Assembly (NCBI GenBank): GCA_964512635.1
Contig: CAZEJB010000010.1
Span: 1 to 64,000, forward strand
Direction of reading: 5' to 3'
Source of the DNA: JADZFO01 sp964512635
GTDB taxonomy: Bacteria; 4484-113; JAFGCY01
DNA: 64,000 bases
Below, one piece after another: positions 33,964-43,075 of the stretch (position 1 is its first letter; every line of letters begins with the position of its first letter). The notes beneath the pieces were generated by a model that saw only the letters and a program-made list of their open reading frames with translations, made no database searches and was not told where the DNA came from. The translations under genes were made by a program, and so were the position numbers.

Positions 33964-35133
33964 CTATTTGTTCTTACTGCTTTTGCGCTTCGTGCCAAAA
34001 AGCTTGCTCGCCAGTCCGCCCTTCACTGCATGGTCGCTGTCGCCTTTAAGCTCCCGCAGCTGCTCCAGCAGTTCGCGTTCCTCGCGGTCCAGCTTGCGTG
34101 GCACTTCCAGCTCAACCCGGATATGCAGGCTGCCGCGGCCGGAGCCGCGCAGGCGCGGCAAGCCATGGCCGCGCAGGGTGAAGACATGATGGCTGCCCGT
34201 GCCGGCGGGGATGCGCAGGTCTTCACTGCCCTCCAGGGTTGGGATCTGGCGGGTCGAGCCCAGCGCGAGATCGGGGTAGGAGACCGGCAGGACGTGCAGC
34301 AGGTCGGCCCCCTCGCGGATAAAGCGCGGGTCGGGGTCAACCCGGATGCCCAGCAGCAGGTCGCCGGCTGGCGCTCCGCCTTTGCCGCTGTGGCCCTCGC
34401 CGCTGACGCGCAGGATCTGGCCGTCGTCGATGCCCGCAGGTACGTTGATGGTCAGCTTGACCTTGCGGCTCTGGGTGCCGCGGCCGGCGCAGGCGATGCA
34501 GGGGTCGTCGACCTTATAGCCCTGGCCGCCGCAGCTGGGGCAGGTAGAAGCAGTGGCCATCCGGCCCAGCAGGGTATCGCGCACCTGCTGGACCATACCC
34601 TGGCCGCCGCAGGTGCTGCAGCGGATCGGGGTGCTGCCGGGCGCCTCGCCCGAGCCGGAGCAGGTATCGCAGGCCTCGCGGCGCTCGAGCTCCACTTCCA
34701 CGGCCTTGCCATGCAGGCTGTCCAGCAGCTCCAGGCGGACGTTTTGCTGTATATCCTGGCCCGGCTGATAGCCCCGGGGACGTCCGCCGCCATTAAAGCC
34801 GCCAAAGCCGCTGAAGGGCGAGGCCGCGCCGCCAAAGAACATCTCGAAGATGTCGTTGATGCTGCTAAAGCCCGCCTGGCCGCCATAGCCGCCCCCGCCG
34901 CCATGATTCTGGCTGGTGGTGCCATAGCTGTCATATTGCTGGCGGCGCTGCGGGTCTGACAGCACCTCATAAGCCAGGCTGATTTCCTTGAAGCGTTCGG
35001 CGGCGTCGCTTTCGGAGCTGACGTCTGGGTGGTACTGCCGCGCCAGCTTGCGGTAGGCGCGCTTGATATCTTCACCACTGGCCTCGCGCTGGACGCCGAG
35101 GATCTCGTAGAGGTCTATGCTTCCGGCCTTCAT
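33964..35133 (-). CDS. dnaJ: Chaperone DnaJ (Hsp40)
   Basis: DnaJ delivers unfolded clients to DnaK and triggers its ATPase. The 389-residue protein has the full J-domain (DLYEILGVQREASGEDIKRA, with HPD intact in RQYHPDVSS), a Gly/Phe-rich linker (YGGQAGF...FGGFNGGG), four zinc-binding CxxCxGxG-type repeats (CDTCSGSG, CSTCGGQG, CPSCGGQG, CIACAGRG) and the C-terminal client-binding domains. ATG 35133 overlaps the hrcA stop as ATGA, so the two are coupled. The C-terminus has a Lys/Ser-rich tail (GTKRKSSKNK). Confidence 0.97.
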   Translation of the reverse strand: MKAGSIDLYEILGVQREASGEDIKRAYRKLARQYHPDVSSESDAAERFKEISLAYEVLSDPQRRQQYDSYGTTSQNHGGGGGYGGQAGFSSINDIFEMFFGGAASPFSGFGGFNGGGRPRGYQPGQDIQQNVRLELLDSLHGKAVEVELERREACDTCSGSGEAPGSTPIRCSTCGGQGMVQQVRDTLLGRMATASTCPSCGGQGYKVDDPCIACAGRGTQSRKVKLTINVPAGIDDGQILRVSGEGHSGKGGAPAGDLLLGIRVDPDPRFIREGADLLHVLPVSYPDLALGSTRQIPTLEGSEDLRIPAGTGSHHVFTLRGHGLPRLRGSGRGSLHIRVELEVPRKLDREERELLEQLRELKGDSDHAVKGGLASKLFGTKRKSSKNK

Positions 35134-36227
35134 CGACGGCGTCCCTCCGCACTGGCAATCTCGCTGAGGGCGCGGGCCACGGCTTCGCCGATCACCTTGA
35201 CCCAGCTCAAGGTGCGCTCATAGTCCTGGCGCGTCGGGCCGATAACGCCGACGGTGCCGTCCAGCCCGCCGGGAAGGCTGTAGCGGCTGACAACCAGACT
35301 GCACTGCTGCAGGCTCTCGTCATGGTTCTCCGAGCCGATGATGGTCTGCAGGCCCGGCAGGCTGAGCTGGGTACGAAGCTGGCGCACAAAGCGCTCCTTG
35401 TCGTCTGTGATTGAAAGGACCCCGCTGAGGTTCTCGGCCGAAGTGAATTCCGGCTGCAGCACCAGGCGCAGGGCGTTGCCAAAAACCACTTTCTCCGGCC
35501 CGCGGGCCAGGCCGCCAAGGAAGTCCTCCAGCATGGCCATCAGGCTCTCAGGTACATTGAGGGTCTGGCGGAAGGCCTGCTGCAGCGCGCTGTGGTCCAC
35601 GTCGACCACGCTGCGTCCGCGCAGGTAGTTATTCAGCGCCTCGCTGAGCCGACCGGTATGCAGCTCCACCACCGGCACTTCGGTATGCACCAGGCGGCTT
35701 TGCAGCGCGCCATCGGCGGTGACCAGCACCAGCAGCAGGCTGTGGGTGTCGACCTCGACAAAGCTGAGGCTGCGGATGTCCAGCGCCGCCGGCGCTGGCA
35801 TCGAAACCCAAGCCACGCCGCCGGTCATCGAGGTCAGCAGGTCCAGCGTGGCCTGCAGCAGCGCCTCGGTCTCGCCGGCGAGCTGGCTGTAGACCTGCTG
35901 GACGCGGTTCTCATGGCTCAGGGTGGCGGTCAGGTGGCTGATCAGCTCTTCAACGAAAAAGCGGTAGGCCCGGTCGGTGGGGATGCGCCCGCCGGAGGTA
36001 TGCAGCTGGCGCAGGTAGCCCTGCTCCTCCAGCGAGTGCAGCTCGTGGCGCAGGGTGGCGGATGACAGGCCTTCGCCGTCAGCAAGCTGCTGACTGGAGA
36101 CCGGGCGCACCTCACGCACATAGTGCTCAATGGCCGCGCGCAGGATGCGGCGCTTGCGCTCGCTGAGCTCCATGCCGGCAAGTCCGATTGTCCGTGGCTC
36201 CGCCATAGCTGGGTTTGGGGCAGGCAT
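35130..36227 (-). CDS. hrcA: Heat-shock transcription repressor HrcA
   Basis: HrcA represses chaperone operons by binding CIRCE operators. The N-terminal winged helix is clear (RKRRILRAAIEHYVREVRPV, SSATLRHELHSLEEQGYLRQ, HTSGGRIPTDRAYRFFVE), followed by the family's GAF-like dimer domain. The 365-residue size is usual. The start at ATG 36227 sits right behind TAGAAT; ATG 36206 is an alternative. I found no CIRCE sequence (TTAGCACTC-9-GAGTGCTAA) upstream of this gene, of dnaK or of the TPR gene, so the operator may have diverged. Confidence 0.93.
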   Translation of the reverse strand: MPAPNPAMAEPRTIGLAGMELSERKRRILRAAIEHYVREVRPVSSQQLADGEGLSSATLRHELHSLEEQGYLRQLHTSGGRIPTDRAYRFFVEELISHLTATLSHENRVQQVYSQLAGETEALLQATLDLLTSMTGGVAWVSMPAPAALDIRSLSFVEVDTHSLLLVLVTADGALQSRLVHTEVPVVELHTGRLSEALNNYLRGRSVVDVDHSALQQAFRQTLNVPESLMAMLEDFLGGLARGPEKVVFGNALRLVLQPEFTSAENLSGVLSITDDKERFVRQLRTQLSLPGLQTIIGSENHDESLQQCSLVVSRYSLPGGLDGTVGVIGPTRQDYERTLSWVKVIGEAVARALSEIASAEGRRR

Positions 36228-36365
36228 ATTCTACCTATGGAGCGGACAATTTGTGCTATATCCGCCGCCATGGTCTGTTGCCATCAGTAAGAGCAGGCAA
36301 AGCCGCCGCAAATGAACCAGCTCAGGCTCCGGGCATCAGCAGTCAACGCCAGCTGCTCTCGCCGG

Positions 36366-36947
36366 CTAGGCAAGCCGCAACCTGATCGCGCTGATCTGGG
36401 CGTATGAACCGAGCGGCAGGGCCAAGGTCAGATAGCTGCGCCCAGCGTCTCCGCGCGTGAGGACGGAAGGTAGCGGCAGCGTGACGCTGCCCTGGCAGCC
36501 CTGAGCGGCGGCCGCGCGTCCAAAGCTGAAGGGACCGCTCCAGCGGTAGACTCCGCACTCCGCGTCGCCGACGCCGATGTAAAGGTCCCGCGCATGCCCC
36601 TGCAGTTCCAGCTCACCCAGGTGCAGCCTGCGGGGCAGCGACTTGAAGCCAAAGCAGGCATAGCCGGGGCGCAGCATCCCGGGGATGTCCAGAACATAGC
36701 TGCCAAGAAAGCCCTCGCAGGAATAAGGCGCGCCGATATTCATGTAGTTGTACGCAGCGCCGGGACTGGCCGCGCAGTGGGACTCCAGGGCGAGATAGTT
36801 GTCGCCCGCCGCCAGGGTCTGCAGGCGTTTCAGCTCGATCTGCGGCGCCAGGCGCGGCCAGTTGAAGCTGGTGCTGCTGCGGCCTTCACCGCTGGCGGTC
36901 AGGGCGCCTGCCCTCAGGGAATTGTTTTTTGCCAAGCGTCGCTGCAT
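36366..36947 (-). CDS. Unknown 193-residue protein
   Basis: I do not recognise this protein. It has no signal peptide or membrane segment. It is beta-rich with several aromatic and Gly positions (GSYVLDIPGMLRPGYACFGF, HARDLYIGVGDAECGVYRW), four or five Cys, and a C-terminal ALPLGSYAQISAIRLRLA strand pair. A GGGAG motif precedes ATG 36947. It stands alone between hrcA and the ABC exporter gene. A carbohydrate-binding-like fold is possible, but I have no motif to show it. Confidence 0.5.
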   Translation of the reverse strand: MQRRLAKNNSLRAGALTASGEGRSSTSFNWPRLAPQIELKRLQTLAAGDNYLALESHCAASPGAAYNYMNIGAPYSCEGFLGSYVLDIPGMLRPGYACFGFKSLPRRLHLGELELQGHARDLYIGVGDAECGVYRWSGPFSFGRAAAAQGCQGSVTLPLPSVLTRGDAGRSYLTLALPLGSYAQISAIRLRLA

Positions 36948-37128
36948 CTTGCGGCTCTCCCGGGTTGCTGCTTCAGGTCCGCTGCGCCTGAAGGGAGTCC
37001 GGCTTACTCAAGGAGTCGGCCTGAACCGTGAGTATTACCCGCGCAGTCGGCCCGCAAAACACGCAAAGATGATTCAGTCACTCAAGTTAAATTTTCCTGT
37101 GCGCCAGAAATCAGGGCGGGTCTGGCGT

Positions 37129-39252
37129 TCAGCTCAGGCCCTGCAGCTTTACCAGGCGCGCGTACTCGCCGCCTTTGACCTGCATCAGCTCCTCATGGGT
37201 GCCCTGCTCCACGATGCGGCCTTCCTTGAGCACGACGATTTTGTGCGCGTTACGCACGGTGCTCAGGCGGTGGGCGACCACCAGGGTGGTGCGGCCGTAC
37301 ATCAGCTTGTTCAGCGCGTCCTGCACCACCGCTTCGGCCACGCTGTCCAGCGCACTGGTGGCTTCGTCGAGCAGCAGGATCCGCGGATCGCGCAGCAGCG
37401 CCCGGGCGATGGCGATACGCTGGCGCTGGCCGCCCGAAAGGGTTACGCCGCGCTCACCGACCAGCGTGTCGTAGCCGCTGGGCAGCTCCATGATGAAGTT
37501 GTGCGCATTGGCGCTGAGGGAGGCGTCGAGGATCTCCTTCTCGTCGGAGCCGGGGCTGCCATAGCGGATGTTGTCGCGGATGGTGCCGCGGACCAGTACG
37601 GTGTCCTGGCTGACCACGGCGATCTGGCGGCGCAGCGAGGCGAGGGTCAGCTCGCGCAGGTCGAAGCCGTCCAGGGTGACGCGGCCTTCGGTGGGTTCAT
37701 AGAAGCGCGGCACGAGGTTGATGATGCTGCTCTTGCCCGAGCCGCTCTCGCCGACGAAGGCGACAACCTGCCCCGGCAGGATCTCAAGCTCAACATCCCG
37801 CAGGGCGACGGCGCGCAGGGGCTGGCCCTCTGAGCGGCCGGCCGCCGGGGCCTCGCTTTGGCGGCGCTTGCGCTCGGAGGCCGTCAGCAGCCAGTCGCCG
37901 CTGTCCGCACCGAGCGGGACATAGGTCATGGTCACGCCTTCGAAGCGGATGTGGCCTTCGCACTGGCCCAGTTCGCGGGCGCCTGGCAGGTCGAATATCT
38001 CGGGCTTGTGGCCAAGGATGGCGTGGACGCGCTCGCTGGCGGCCTCGCCATTGCTTAAGGTCACCAGCACGCGGCTCAGCTTGCCCAGCGGGTTGGCGAC
38101 CATCGCGCCATAGCCGGCGATCAGCAGCAGCTGCTCCGTGCGCAGGTCGATACCGGACTGAATCGCCTGGAAGCACAGCACGAAGATGATGACCAGCGGC
38201 CCGATAAAGCCCAGCATCTCGACGGTCGGCGCCAGTACCGAACTGCGGCGGGCATAGCGCTGGACCTGCTTGAGGGCGTTGCGGTTGGTCTCCTGGAAGC
38301 GGCCAAGCTCGTCGCGCTCCAGCCCGAAGCTCTGGGCCAGACGGATGGTGGTCAGGCCCTCGGCCAGCTGGGCGGTCAACTCGCCAAGAGTCGACTGGAC
38401 CTTGCGGTTGATATCCCGGAGGCTGCGGAAGGTGCTTTGCATCACCACGCCGGTCAGCGCGCCGACGCCGACGACGATGGCGGCGAGCTGCCAGTTCTGA
38501 TAGAACACGCAGGCGAGGCCGCCGATGACCATCAGCGGAGCGACGAAGAAGTCTTCGGTGCCGTTGAGCACGAAGTTCTGCAGGGTGGTCACATCGCTGG
38601 TGATGCGGCTCATCAGCTCGCCCTGGCGCGCGCGGTCAAAGAAGCCGAAGGACAGAGTCTGCAGGTGGGCATAGATCCGCCCGCGCAGATCCGTCGCCAG
38701 GCGATAGGCGAGCCCCTGGGCCGCTACCGCCCGGAAGTAGCCCGCCGCGCCGCGGATCAGCAGGATCAGCACCAGCAGCCCCAGTACCAGCCAGAGCCTG
38801 GTTGTGCTGCGGTCGACGTTGACCACCGTGACCATGTGCGCGACGAGCGCCGGCAGGCTGAGCTGCGCCAGAACCAGAATCAGGCTGGCCAGCAGCATGC
38901 GCTTGAAAGTGCCGCCCTGGGCCAGAACAAGGTCGAAGATGCGCTCCCACTCGCGGCGTGGCCCGCGCAGGGTCAGCAGCAGGGCCAGAGAGGCGAGGCT
39001 GCCGAGGCCGAGGATCCCGCCCAGCAGGCGCAGGCGCCAGGGGTCGGGCTGCTCAGGGGTAAAGCGGGTGATCAGCTCAGGCTGGGAGGCCAACAGAAAG
39101 CTGGCGACGCCGCCAAGCAGCAGCAGAAAGGCGACGCTGAGCGCCACCAGGGCCACAAAGCGGCGGGCCCGGCTGCGCCGTGTCTGTGCCTCGGAAGCTG
39201 GCGTCGTTGCAGCCGCTGTTAGCGGCGTGCGCGCGGCGGGCTCAGCTGCCAC
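37129..39252 (-). CDS. ABC exporter, fused membrane and ATPase domains (MsbA/multidrug type)
   Basis: The 707-residue half-transporter has six membrane helices in residues ~25-400 (FVALVALSVAFLLLLGGVA, LGLLVLILLIRGAAGYF and others) and an ATPase domain with Walker A GESGSGKSS, the Q-loop in IAVVSQDTVLVRGTIRDN, signature LSGGQRQRI and Walker B ILLLDEATSALDS. It would work as a homodimer in the inner membrane, exporting lipids or drugs; the substrate cannot be read. An unusual ~40-residue insert (LLTASERKRRQSEAPAAGRS) lies at the N-terminal edge of the ATPase domain. GTG 39252 overlaps the upstream small gene by 11 bp and has GGAG seven bases ahead. Confidence 0.95.
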   Translation of the reverse strand: MAAEPAARTPLTAAATTPASEAQTRRSRARRFVALVALSVAFLLLLGGVASFLLASQPELITRFTPEQPDPWRLRLLGGILGLGSLASLALLLTLRGPRREWERIFDLVLAQGGTFKRMLLASLILVLAQLSLPALVAHMVTVVNVDRSTTRLWLVLGLLVLILLIRGAAGYFRAVAAQGLAYRLATDLRGRIYAHLQTLSFGFFDRARQGELMSRITSDVTTLQNFVLNGTEDFFVAPLMVIGGLACVFYQNWQLAAIVVGVGALTGVVMQSTFRSLRDINRKVQSTLGELTAQLAEGLTTIRLAQSFGLERDELGRFQETNRNALKQVQRYARRSSVLAPTVEMLGFIGPLVIIFVLCFQAIQSGIDLRTEQLLLIAGYGAMVANPLGKLSRVLVTLSNGEAASERVHAILGHKPEIFDLPGARELGQCEGHIRFEGVTMTYVPLGADSGDWLLTASERKRRQSEAPAAGRSEGQPLRAVALRDVELEILPGQVVAFVGESGSGKSSIINLVPRFYEPTEGRVTLDGFDLRELTLASLRRQIAVVSQDTVLVRGTIRDNIRYGSPGSDEKEILDASLSANAHNFIMELPSGYDTLVGERGVTLSGGQRQRIAIARALLRDPRILLLDEATSALDSVAEAVVQDALNKLMYGRTTLVVAHRLSTVRNAHKIVVLKEGRIVEQGTHEELMQVKGGEYARLVKLQGLS

Positions 39253-39508
39253 GCTGGTCTCCGCTTTCCGGCGCGGTGCCGGTGGCGACTTCCTGTTCCA
39301 GACGCATAATCATGCTGCGCAGCGTAGCGGCGGATTCCTCGGCCAGGCGCATGAGCTGGGCGCGCTGGGTCTCCGAGAGATCCTCCCAGTTCACATCGCG
39401 CTCCCAGTCGGCGAGGCTCTGGCGCAGCATTTCCAGCGTGTCCTGCCTGCGCGCCAGACCGCTGGCCTTCTGCTCAAGCTCTTCCGGGCTGATGCCGCTG
39501 CCTGTCAT
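39242..39508 (-). CDS. Small coiled-coil protein coupled to the ABC exporter
   Basis: The 88-residue product is hydrophilic and predicted to be helical throughout (EELEQKASGLARRQDTLEML, LSETQRAQLMRLAEESA), with the look of an XseB- or prefoldin-like coiled coil but no known signature. ATG 39508 is preceded at 7 nt by TATAAT (39521-39516) and by no ribosome site, so the mRNA is probably leaderless. Its stop lies 11 bp inside the ABC gene, which implies one transcript. Confidence 0.6.
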   Translation of the reverse strand: MTGSGISPEELEQKASGLARRQDTLEMLRQSLADWERDVNWEDLSETQRAQLMRLAEESAATLRSMIMRLEQEVATGTAPESGDQRGS

Positions 39509-39550
39509 CGCTGGGATTATAGACACAGCGCAGGCTGAAAGGATCGCGCT

Positions 39551-39859
39551 TCAGCGCTCTTCGGGCGGCAAAAGCGCGAGGGACGCTGCAAAGGCGCGAT
39601 GCTGCGCAAGATCCACCGGGCGGTGGAGCAGCCGCTCTGTAGCCGGATAGCGCCCCAGCCAGTTGTCGCCGCGGTGGTTGCGCGCGGGGCGCACCGGCCT
39701 TGGGCTGAAGCCACCGCCGCAGTTGGGGCAGACGTTCTCAAGCAGCCCAAGCGCGCAGTCCCGGCAGAAGGTGCACTCAAAAGAACAGATCATCGCCGCA
39801 GTGGAGTTCGGCGGCAGGGCTTTAGCGCAGTTCTCACAGATCGGGCGGATTTCCAGCAA
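39551..39859 (-). CDS. DUF1272 zinc-ribbon protein with a C-terminal extension
   Basis: The DUF1272 signature is exact: LLEIRPICENCAKALPPNS, ICSFECTFCRDCA, VCPNCGGGFSPRPVRP, giving four Cys pairs for two zinc sites. The start is TTG 39859, with AGGAG seven bases upstream. Most family members end soon after the PRP segment; here about 40 residues follow (RGDNWLGRYPATERLLHRPV and a hydrophobic-helix-like end). The protein is small, 102 residues, probably cytoplasmic, with no known function. It is divergent from the exported-protein gene at 39971. Confidence 0.82.
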   Translation of the reverse strand: MLEIRPICENCAKALPPNSTAAMICSFECTFCRDCALGLLENVCPNCGGGFSPRPVRPARNHRGDNWLGRYPATERLLHRPVDLAQHRAFAASLALLPPEER

Positions 39860-39970
39860 GTCCGGCTCCTCGGCAGGCCGCAAGGGGCCTGTGCGCTTGC
39901 TAGAATAGCGCGCCGCAATCCGGCCCTTGCCCGCGCGGCTTTTCGCATGATTCAACACTGGAGGCTTCCA

Positions 39971-40705
39971 ATGACCGCGACCATCCGCCGCTGGGGGATT
40001 TCCCTCTTCGCCATCCTGCTGGGCCTGTACCTGGCCGCGCCCCACGCGCAGGCCGCCTGGGACCTCGGCGGCATGACCGACGAGCAGTATGTTTCTGACT
40101 ATTTCGGCACCACGCTGCTGATGGTCACCAGCAGTCAGGTCGTTGACCCGAATGTCAGCTACTGGACCGACAAGCTGCCGACGGAGTTTATCAACAGCCC
40201 GGACTATCTGGTCGGCGTAATCAACGCCCAGCGCCTGAGCAAGAACCAGACCCTGCTGGATGCGATGAGCTACCCCATCGCCGTCGGCTGGGAGACCCCG
40301 CTGGAGGATGGCCGCTTCCAGTACCACATCGACTTCACCGGCATCCGCCCCAGCGAGGTTGAGGCCATCGTCAAGCTGCTGGGCGGCGAGGGCAAGATCC
40401 TGCCCGGCGCGAGCTTCAGCATCAAGCCCCTGAGCTCTGGTTACTTTTATGGCTATGCCACCGGCAGCAGCAATGTGACCATGGCAATGGGCAGCCAGTC
40501 GATCACGGTTAACGTGGCACAGTCGATTGACGCAGTGCGCAAGCAGATCGCTGACATCCTCAAGAGCCGCTTCGGCAAGGACGTCAACTTCAGCCTGAGC
40601 ATCTCGCAGGACTACAACTATGACAACGTCGGCACGGTAAATGCCAACGTATCGCTCAGCGTGAACCTCGATGGTCCGGTGGGCGGCGGCGAGGGCGGGC
40701 TCTAG
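39971..40705 (+). CDS. Secreted protein of unknown function
   Basis: GGAGG lies seven bases before ATG 39971. The 244-residue product has a classical signal peptide (FAILLGLYLAAPHAQA-AW). The mature part contains WDLGGMTDEQYVSDYFGTTL and later alternating beta strands rich in Ser, Asn and Val (SITVNVAQSIDAVRKQIADI; VNANVSLSVNLDGPVGGGEG). I know no family for it. It is followed at 29 nt by a membrane-anchored unknown gene, so they may be an operon. A TAGAAT about 65 nt upstream of the start may be the -10 box. Confidence 0.6.
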   Translation: MTATIRRWGISLFAILLGLYLAAPHAQAAWDLGGMTDEQYVSDYFGTTLLMVTSSQVVDPNVSYWTDKLPTEFINSPDYLVGVINAQRLSKNQTLLDAMSYPIAVGWETPLEDGRFQYHIDFTGIRPSEVEAIVKLLGGEGKILPGASFSIKPLSSGYFYGYATGSSNVTMAMGSQSITVNVAQSIDAVRKQIADILKSRFGKDVNFSLSISQDYNYDNVGTVNANVSLSVNLDGPVGGGEGGL

Positions 40706-40734
40706 TCCGCAGCCGCTTCAGCCCGGGAGGCCGC

Positions 40735-41958
40735 ATGGCAAAGAAAGTTCAGACCAGAAAGAAGAACGCCGTCCCCTGGGGCGCGGTGGCCTTCGCGCTG
40801 GTGATCACCTTCGGCCTGCTCTTCTGGGCCGTGTTCATGAGCTGGCCGAAGAAGGAAGGCGGGCATGCTGCGGCTGGCGGCGACAAGCCGGCAGCCCAGG
40901 GCGAGCCCAAGACTCCGCTGGAAGGCTTCATGGATGCCCTGGCAGACGAGCGCTTCAAGCCGGACTATCCGATCATGCAAAAGCCCTGCCCGCTGCACCC
41001 GCAGGAAATGCTTGACGTACCGGTCAAGCGTCTGGTCGGCGAGCGGCTTGATATCTATGGCGACAACTCCTTTGGCGGCGTGGCCACCGACCTGATGAAG
41101 ATCGGCCTGGGCCCCCCCAAGAGCGGCGAACGCATCGGCGAGCCCAGCACGGATATACAGGACTTCGATTCCCTGGTGGCGAGCTGCCCGCAGACGGGAG
41201 CCAGCTTCAGCATGCAGGATCTGCAGCGCCTGGAAGGCAATCCGGCCGGCCGCGACAAGCTGGTGGGCTGGGACCTGGCAGCGGAGTGCCCGGCGCTGGC
41301 GACCCGGCCGCAGGCGCAGTGGACGGTCGATGAGCAGCGCCTGGCGCGACTGCTGACCCAGCGCCGCTGGGGGGCCTCGAGTGTTGAGCTGGGATTTACC
41401 GCGCTCAACGGCGCTTACAGCAGCAATTTCGCGGTTTATATCGGTCGCGACTATCGCATCGAGGGTGCGGCCTGGTATGCCCTGGCCGCGGCCTACTTCC
41501 AACAGGCCATCGACGAAGGCTCGCTGAACGGCGAGGCCCAGACGGCGGTGGCCAAAATGACCCTCGCTGAGATCCTGCGCCTGCTGGGTGACACGACCCG
41601 CGCGGGCGAACTGCTGGCCGAGGTCAAGGCCGCCGGCGCACTGCCCGAAGGCAGCGCCGAAGTACTGGACCAGATGATCAAGCTGGCCGGCGAAGGCAAC
41701 AGCGACCTGGCCCGCGCCGAGGTCCAGAACGTGCCCACGCCGCCGGTGGGCTGGTACCTCGACAAGATGCTGCCGGCGATCAACGGCCAGCTTGCGGTCG
41801 GCCGCCAGCAGTGGGGCCCGCAGGGCCTTGGCGCAAGCTTTGGCCAGCCCGAGACCATCCTGGACATGATCTGTGAGAGCCTGGGCGGAGCGGCAGCTCC
41901 GCCTGCCGCCGAAACCACGGCTGACAGCGCGCCGGAGGCCGGCGCCGGCGGCGAGTAA
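40735..41958 (+). CDS. Membrane-anchored protein with cysteine-containing motifs, unknown
   Basis: This 407-residue protein has one membrane helix near the N-terminus (WGAVAFALVITFGLLFWAVF) preceded by a basic stretch, so the rest is outside the cytoplasm. The central part has KPCPLHPQEMLDVPV, a GGVATDLMKIG segment and SLVASCPQTGASF, which together suggest a metal-binding beta domain. The second half is helical (GAAWYALAAAYFQQAIDEGS; TLAEILRLLGDTTRAGELLA), similar to TPR or SEL1 pairs. The Ala/Gly-rich C-terminal end is disordered. Function is unknown; it sits between an exported unknown and the M42 peptidase gene on the same strand. Confidence 0.55.
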   Translation: MAKKVQTRKKNAVPWGAVAFALVITFGLLFWAVFMSWPKKEGGHAAAGGDKPAAQGEPKTPLEGFMDALADERFKPDYPIMQKPCPLHPQEMLDVPVKRLVGERLDIYGDNSFGGVATDLMKIGLGPPKSGERIGEPSTDIQDFDSLVASCPQTGASFSMQDLQRLEGNPAGRDKLVGWDLAAECPALATRPQAQWTVDEQRLARLLTQRRWGASSVELGFTALNGAYSSNFAVYIGRDYRIEGAAWYALAAAYFQQAIDEGSLNGEAQTAVAKMTLAEILRLLGDTTRAGELLAEVKAAGALPEGSAEVLDQMIKLAGEGNSDLARAEVQNVPTPPVGWYLDKMLPAINGQLAVGRQQWGPQGLGASFGQPETILDMICESLGGAAAPPAAETTADSAPEAGAGGE

Positions 41959-42012
41959 CCGTAGCCGGCCGATCAGTATCGGCTGTAAAACCAAACTGAG
42001 TGTGAGGCTGAA

Positions 42013-43056
42013 ATGGACGTCAAGTTCCTCAAAGAGCTGACCGAGACCCCCGGCATCCCGGGCCGTGAAGAGCGCGTGCGCGAGCTGGTAAAGAAGCGCA
42101 CCGTCGGCTGGTGGGATGAGCTGTATGAGGATGCCTTCGGCAACCTGATCGGCCTGGTCAAGGCGGCCAAGCCCAAGCGCGGCCAGAAGGAAAAGAGCGT
42201 CATCATCTCCTGCCACCTGGACCAGATCGGCTTTTACGTGCGCTACATCGACGACGAAGGCTTCCTGCGGATCCACCCGGCGGGCGGCTTTGACACCCGC
42301 AACCTCTTTGCCCGCCGCGTGACTGTCTGCACTTCTAGCGGCGATATCCCCGGCATCCTTAACCCGGCAACCAAGCCGATCCACATCGCCTCGGCCGAGG
42401 AGCGCAACAAGATCCCCGGTGTCGGCGATTTCATGGTCGACCTGTGCCTTCCAGCGGCCGAGGTCAAGAAGAAGGTCAAGCCCGGCGACTTCGTGGTGAT
42501 CGAGCAGAACACGGTTGAGATGGGCCAGATGGTCTGCGGCCAGTGCATGGACAACCGGATCAGCCCCTTTGTCGGCCTCGGCGCGATCAAGGCGGCCAAG
42601 GGCAAGAACGCCTACAACATCTGGTTCGTCGGCAGCGCCCAGGAAGAGGTCGGCCTGCGCGGCGCGCAGGTGGCAGCGCAGTCGCTGGAGGCCGAGGTGG
42701 GCATCGCCATTGACGTGACCCTGGCGGTGGATACCCCCGGAGCGAAGAAGGAAGAGGCGATCACCCGCCTTGGCGACGGCGTGGCGATCAAGATCATGGA
42801 CAGCTCCTCGATCAGCACGCGCAGTCTGCTGGAGGACTTCGTGGCCCTCGCCGAGAAGAAAAAGATTAAGTACCAGTACGAGATCCTGACCATGGGCGGC
42901 ACCGACCAGGGCGCGCTGCAGCGCTTCGGCCAGCCGCGCCGCACGATCACGCTCTCGATCCCCTGCCGCTATGTGCACACCGTCGTCGAGACCGTGCACA
43001 AGGCCGACCTGCAGGCGAGTATCGACCTGCTGGCCGCGTGGCTCTGCGGGGAGTAG
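42013..43056 (+). CDS. M42 family metallo-aminopeptidase
   Basis: M42 enzymes (tetrahedral aminopeptidases) are cytosolic dinuclear-metal peptidases that trim peptides. All metal and catalytic positions are readable: His and Asp in ISCHLDQIGF, Asp in QCMDNRIS, the Glu pair in SAQEEVGLRGA, Asp in IAIDVTLAVD and His in RYVHTVVE. At 347 residues the length is typical. There is no signal peptide. It is 54 nt downstream of the membrane-anchored unknown gene and 19 nt upstream of the spermidine-synthase-like gene. Confidence 0.92.
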   Translation: MDVKFLKELTETPGIPGREERVRELVKKRTVGWWDELYEDAFGNLIGLVKAAKPKRGQKEKSVIISCHLDQIGFYVRYIDDEGFLRIHPAGGFDTRNLFARRVTVCTSSGDIPGILNPATKPIHIASAEERNKIPGVGDFMVDLCLPAAEVKKKVKPGDFVVIEQNTVEMGQMVCGQCMDNRISPFVGLGAIKAAKGKNAYNIWFVGSAQEEVGLRGAQVAAQSLEAEVGIAIDVTLAVDTPGAKKEEAITRLGDGVAIKIMDSSSISTRSLLEDFVALAEKKKIKYQYEILTMGGTDQGALQRFGQPRRTITLSIPCRYVHTVVETVHKADLQASIDLLAAWLCGE

Positions 43057-43075
43057 AGCCGCCTATAATCGGCGC

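Noticed and set aside
35130..36300. CIRCE operator near hrcA/dnaJ or dnaK
   Set aside because: I looked for TTAGCACTC-9-GAGTGCTAA upstream of hrcA, the TPR gene, grpE and dnaK and found no acceptable match; ATAGCACAAATTG at about 36250 (minus strand) matches only part of one arm.
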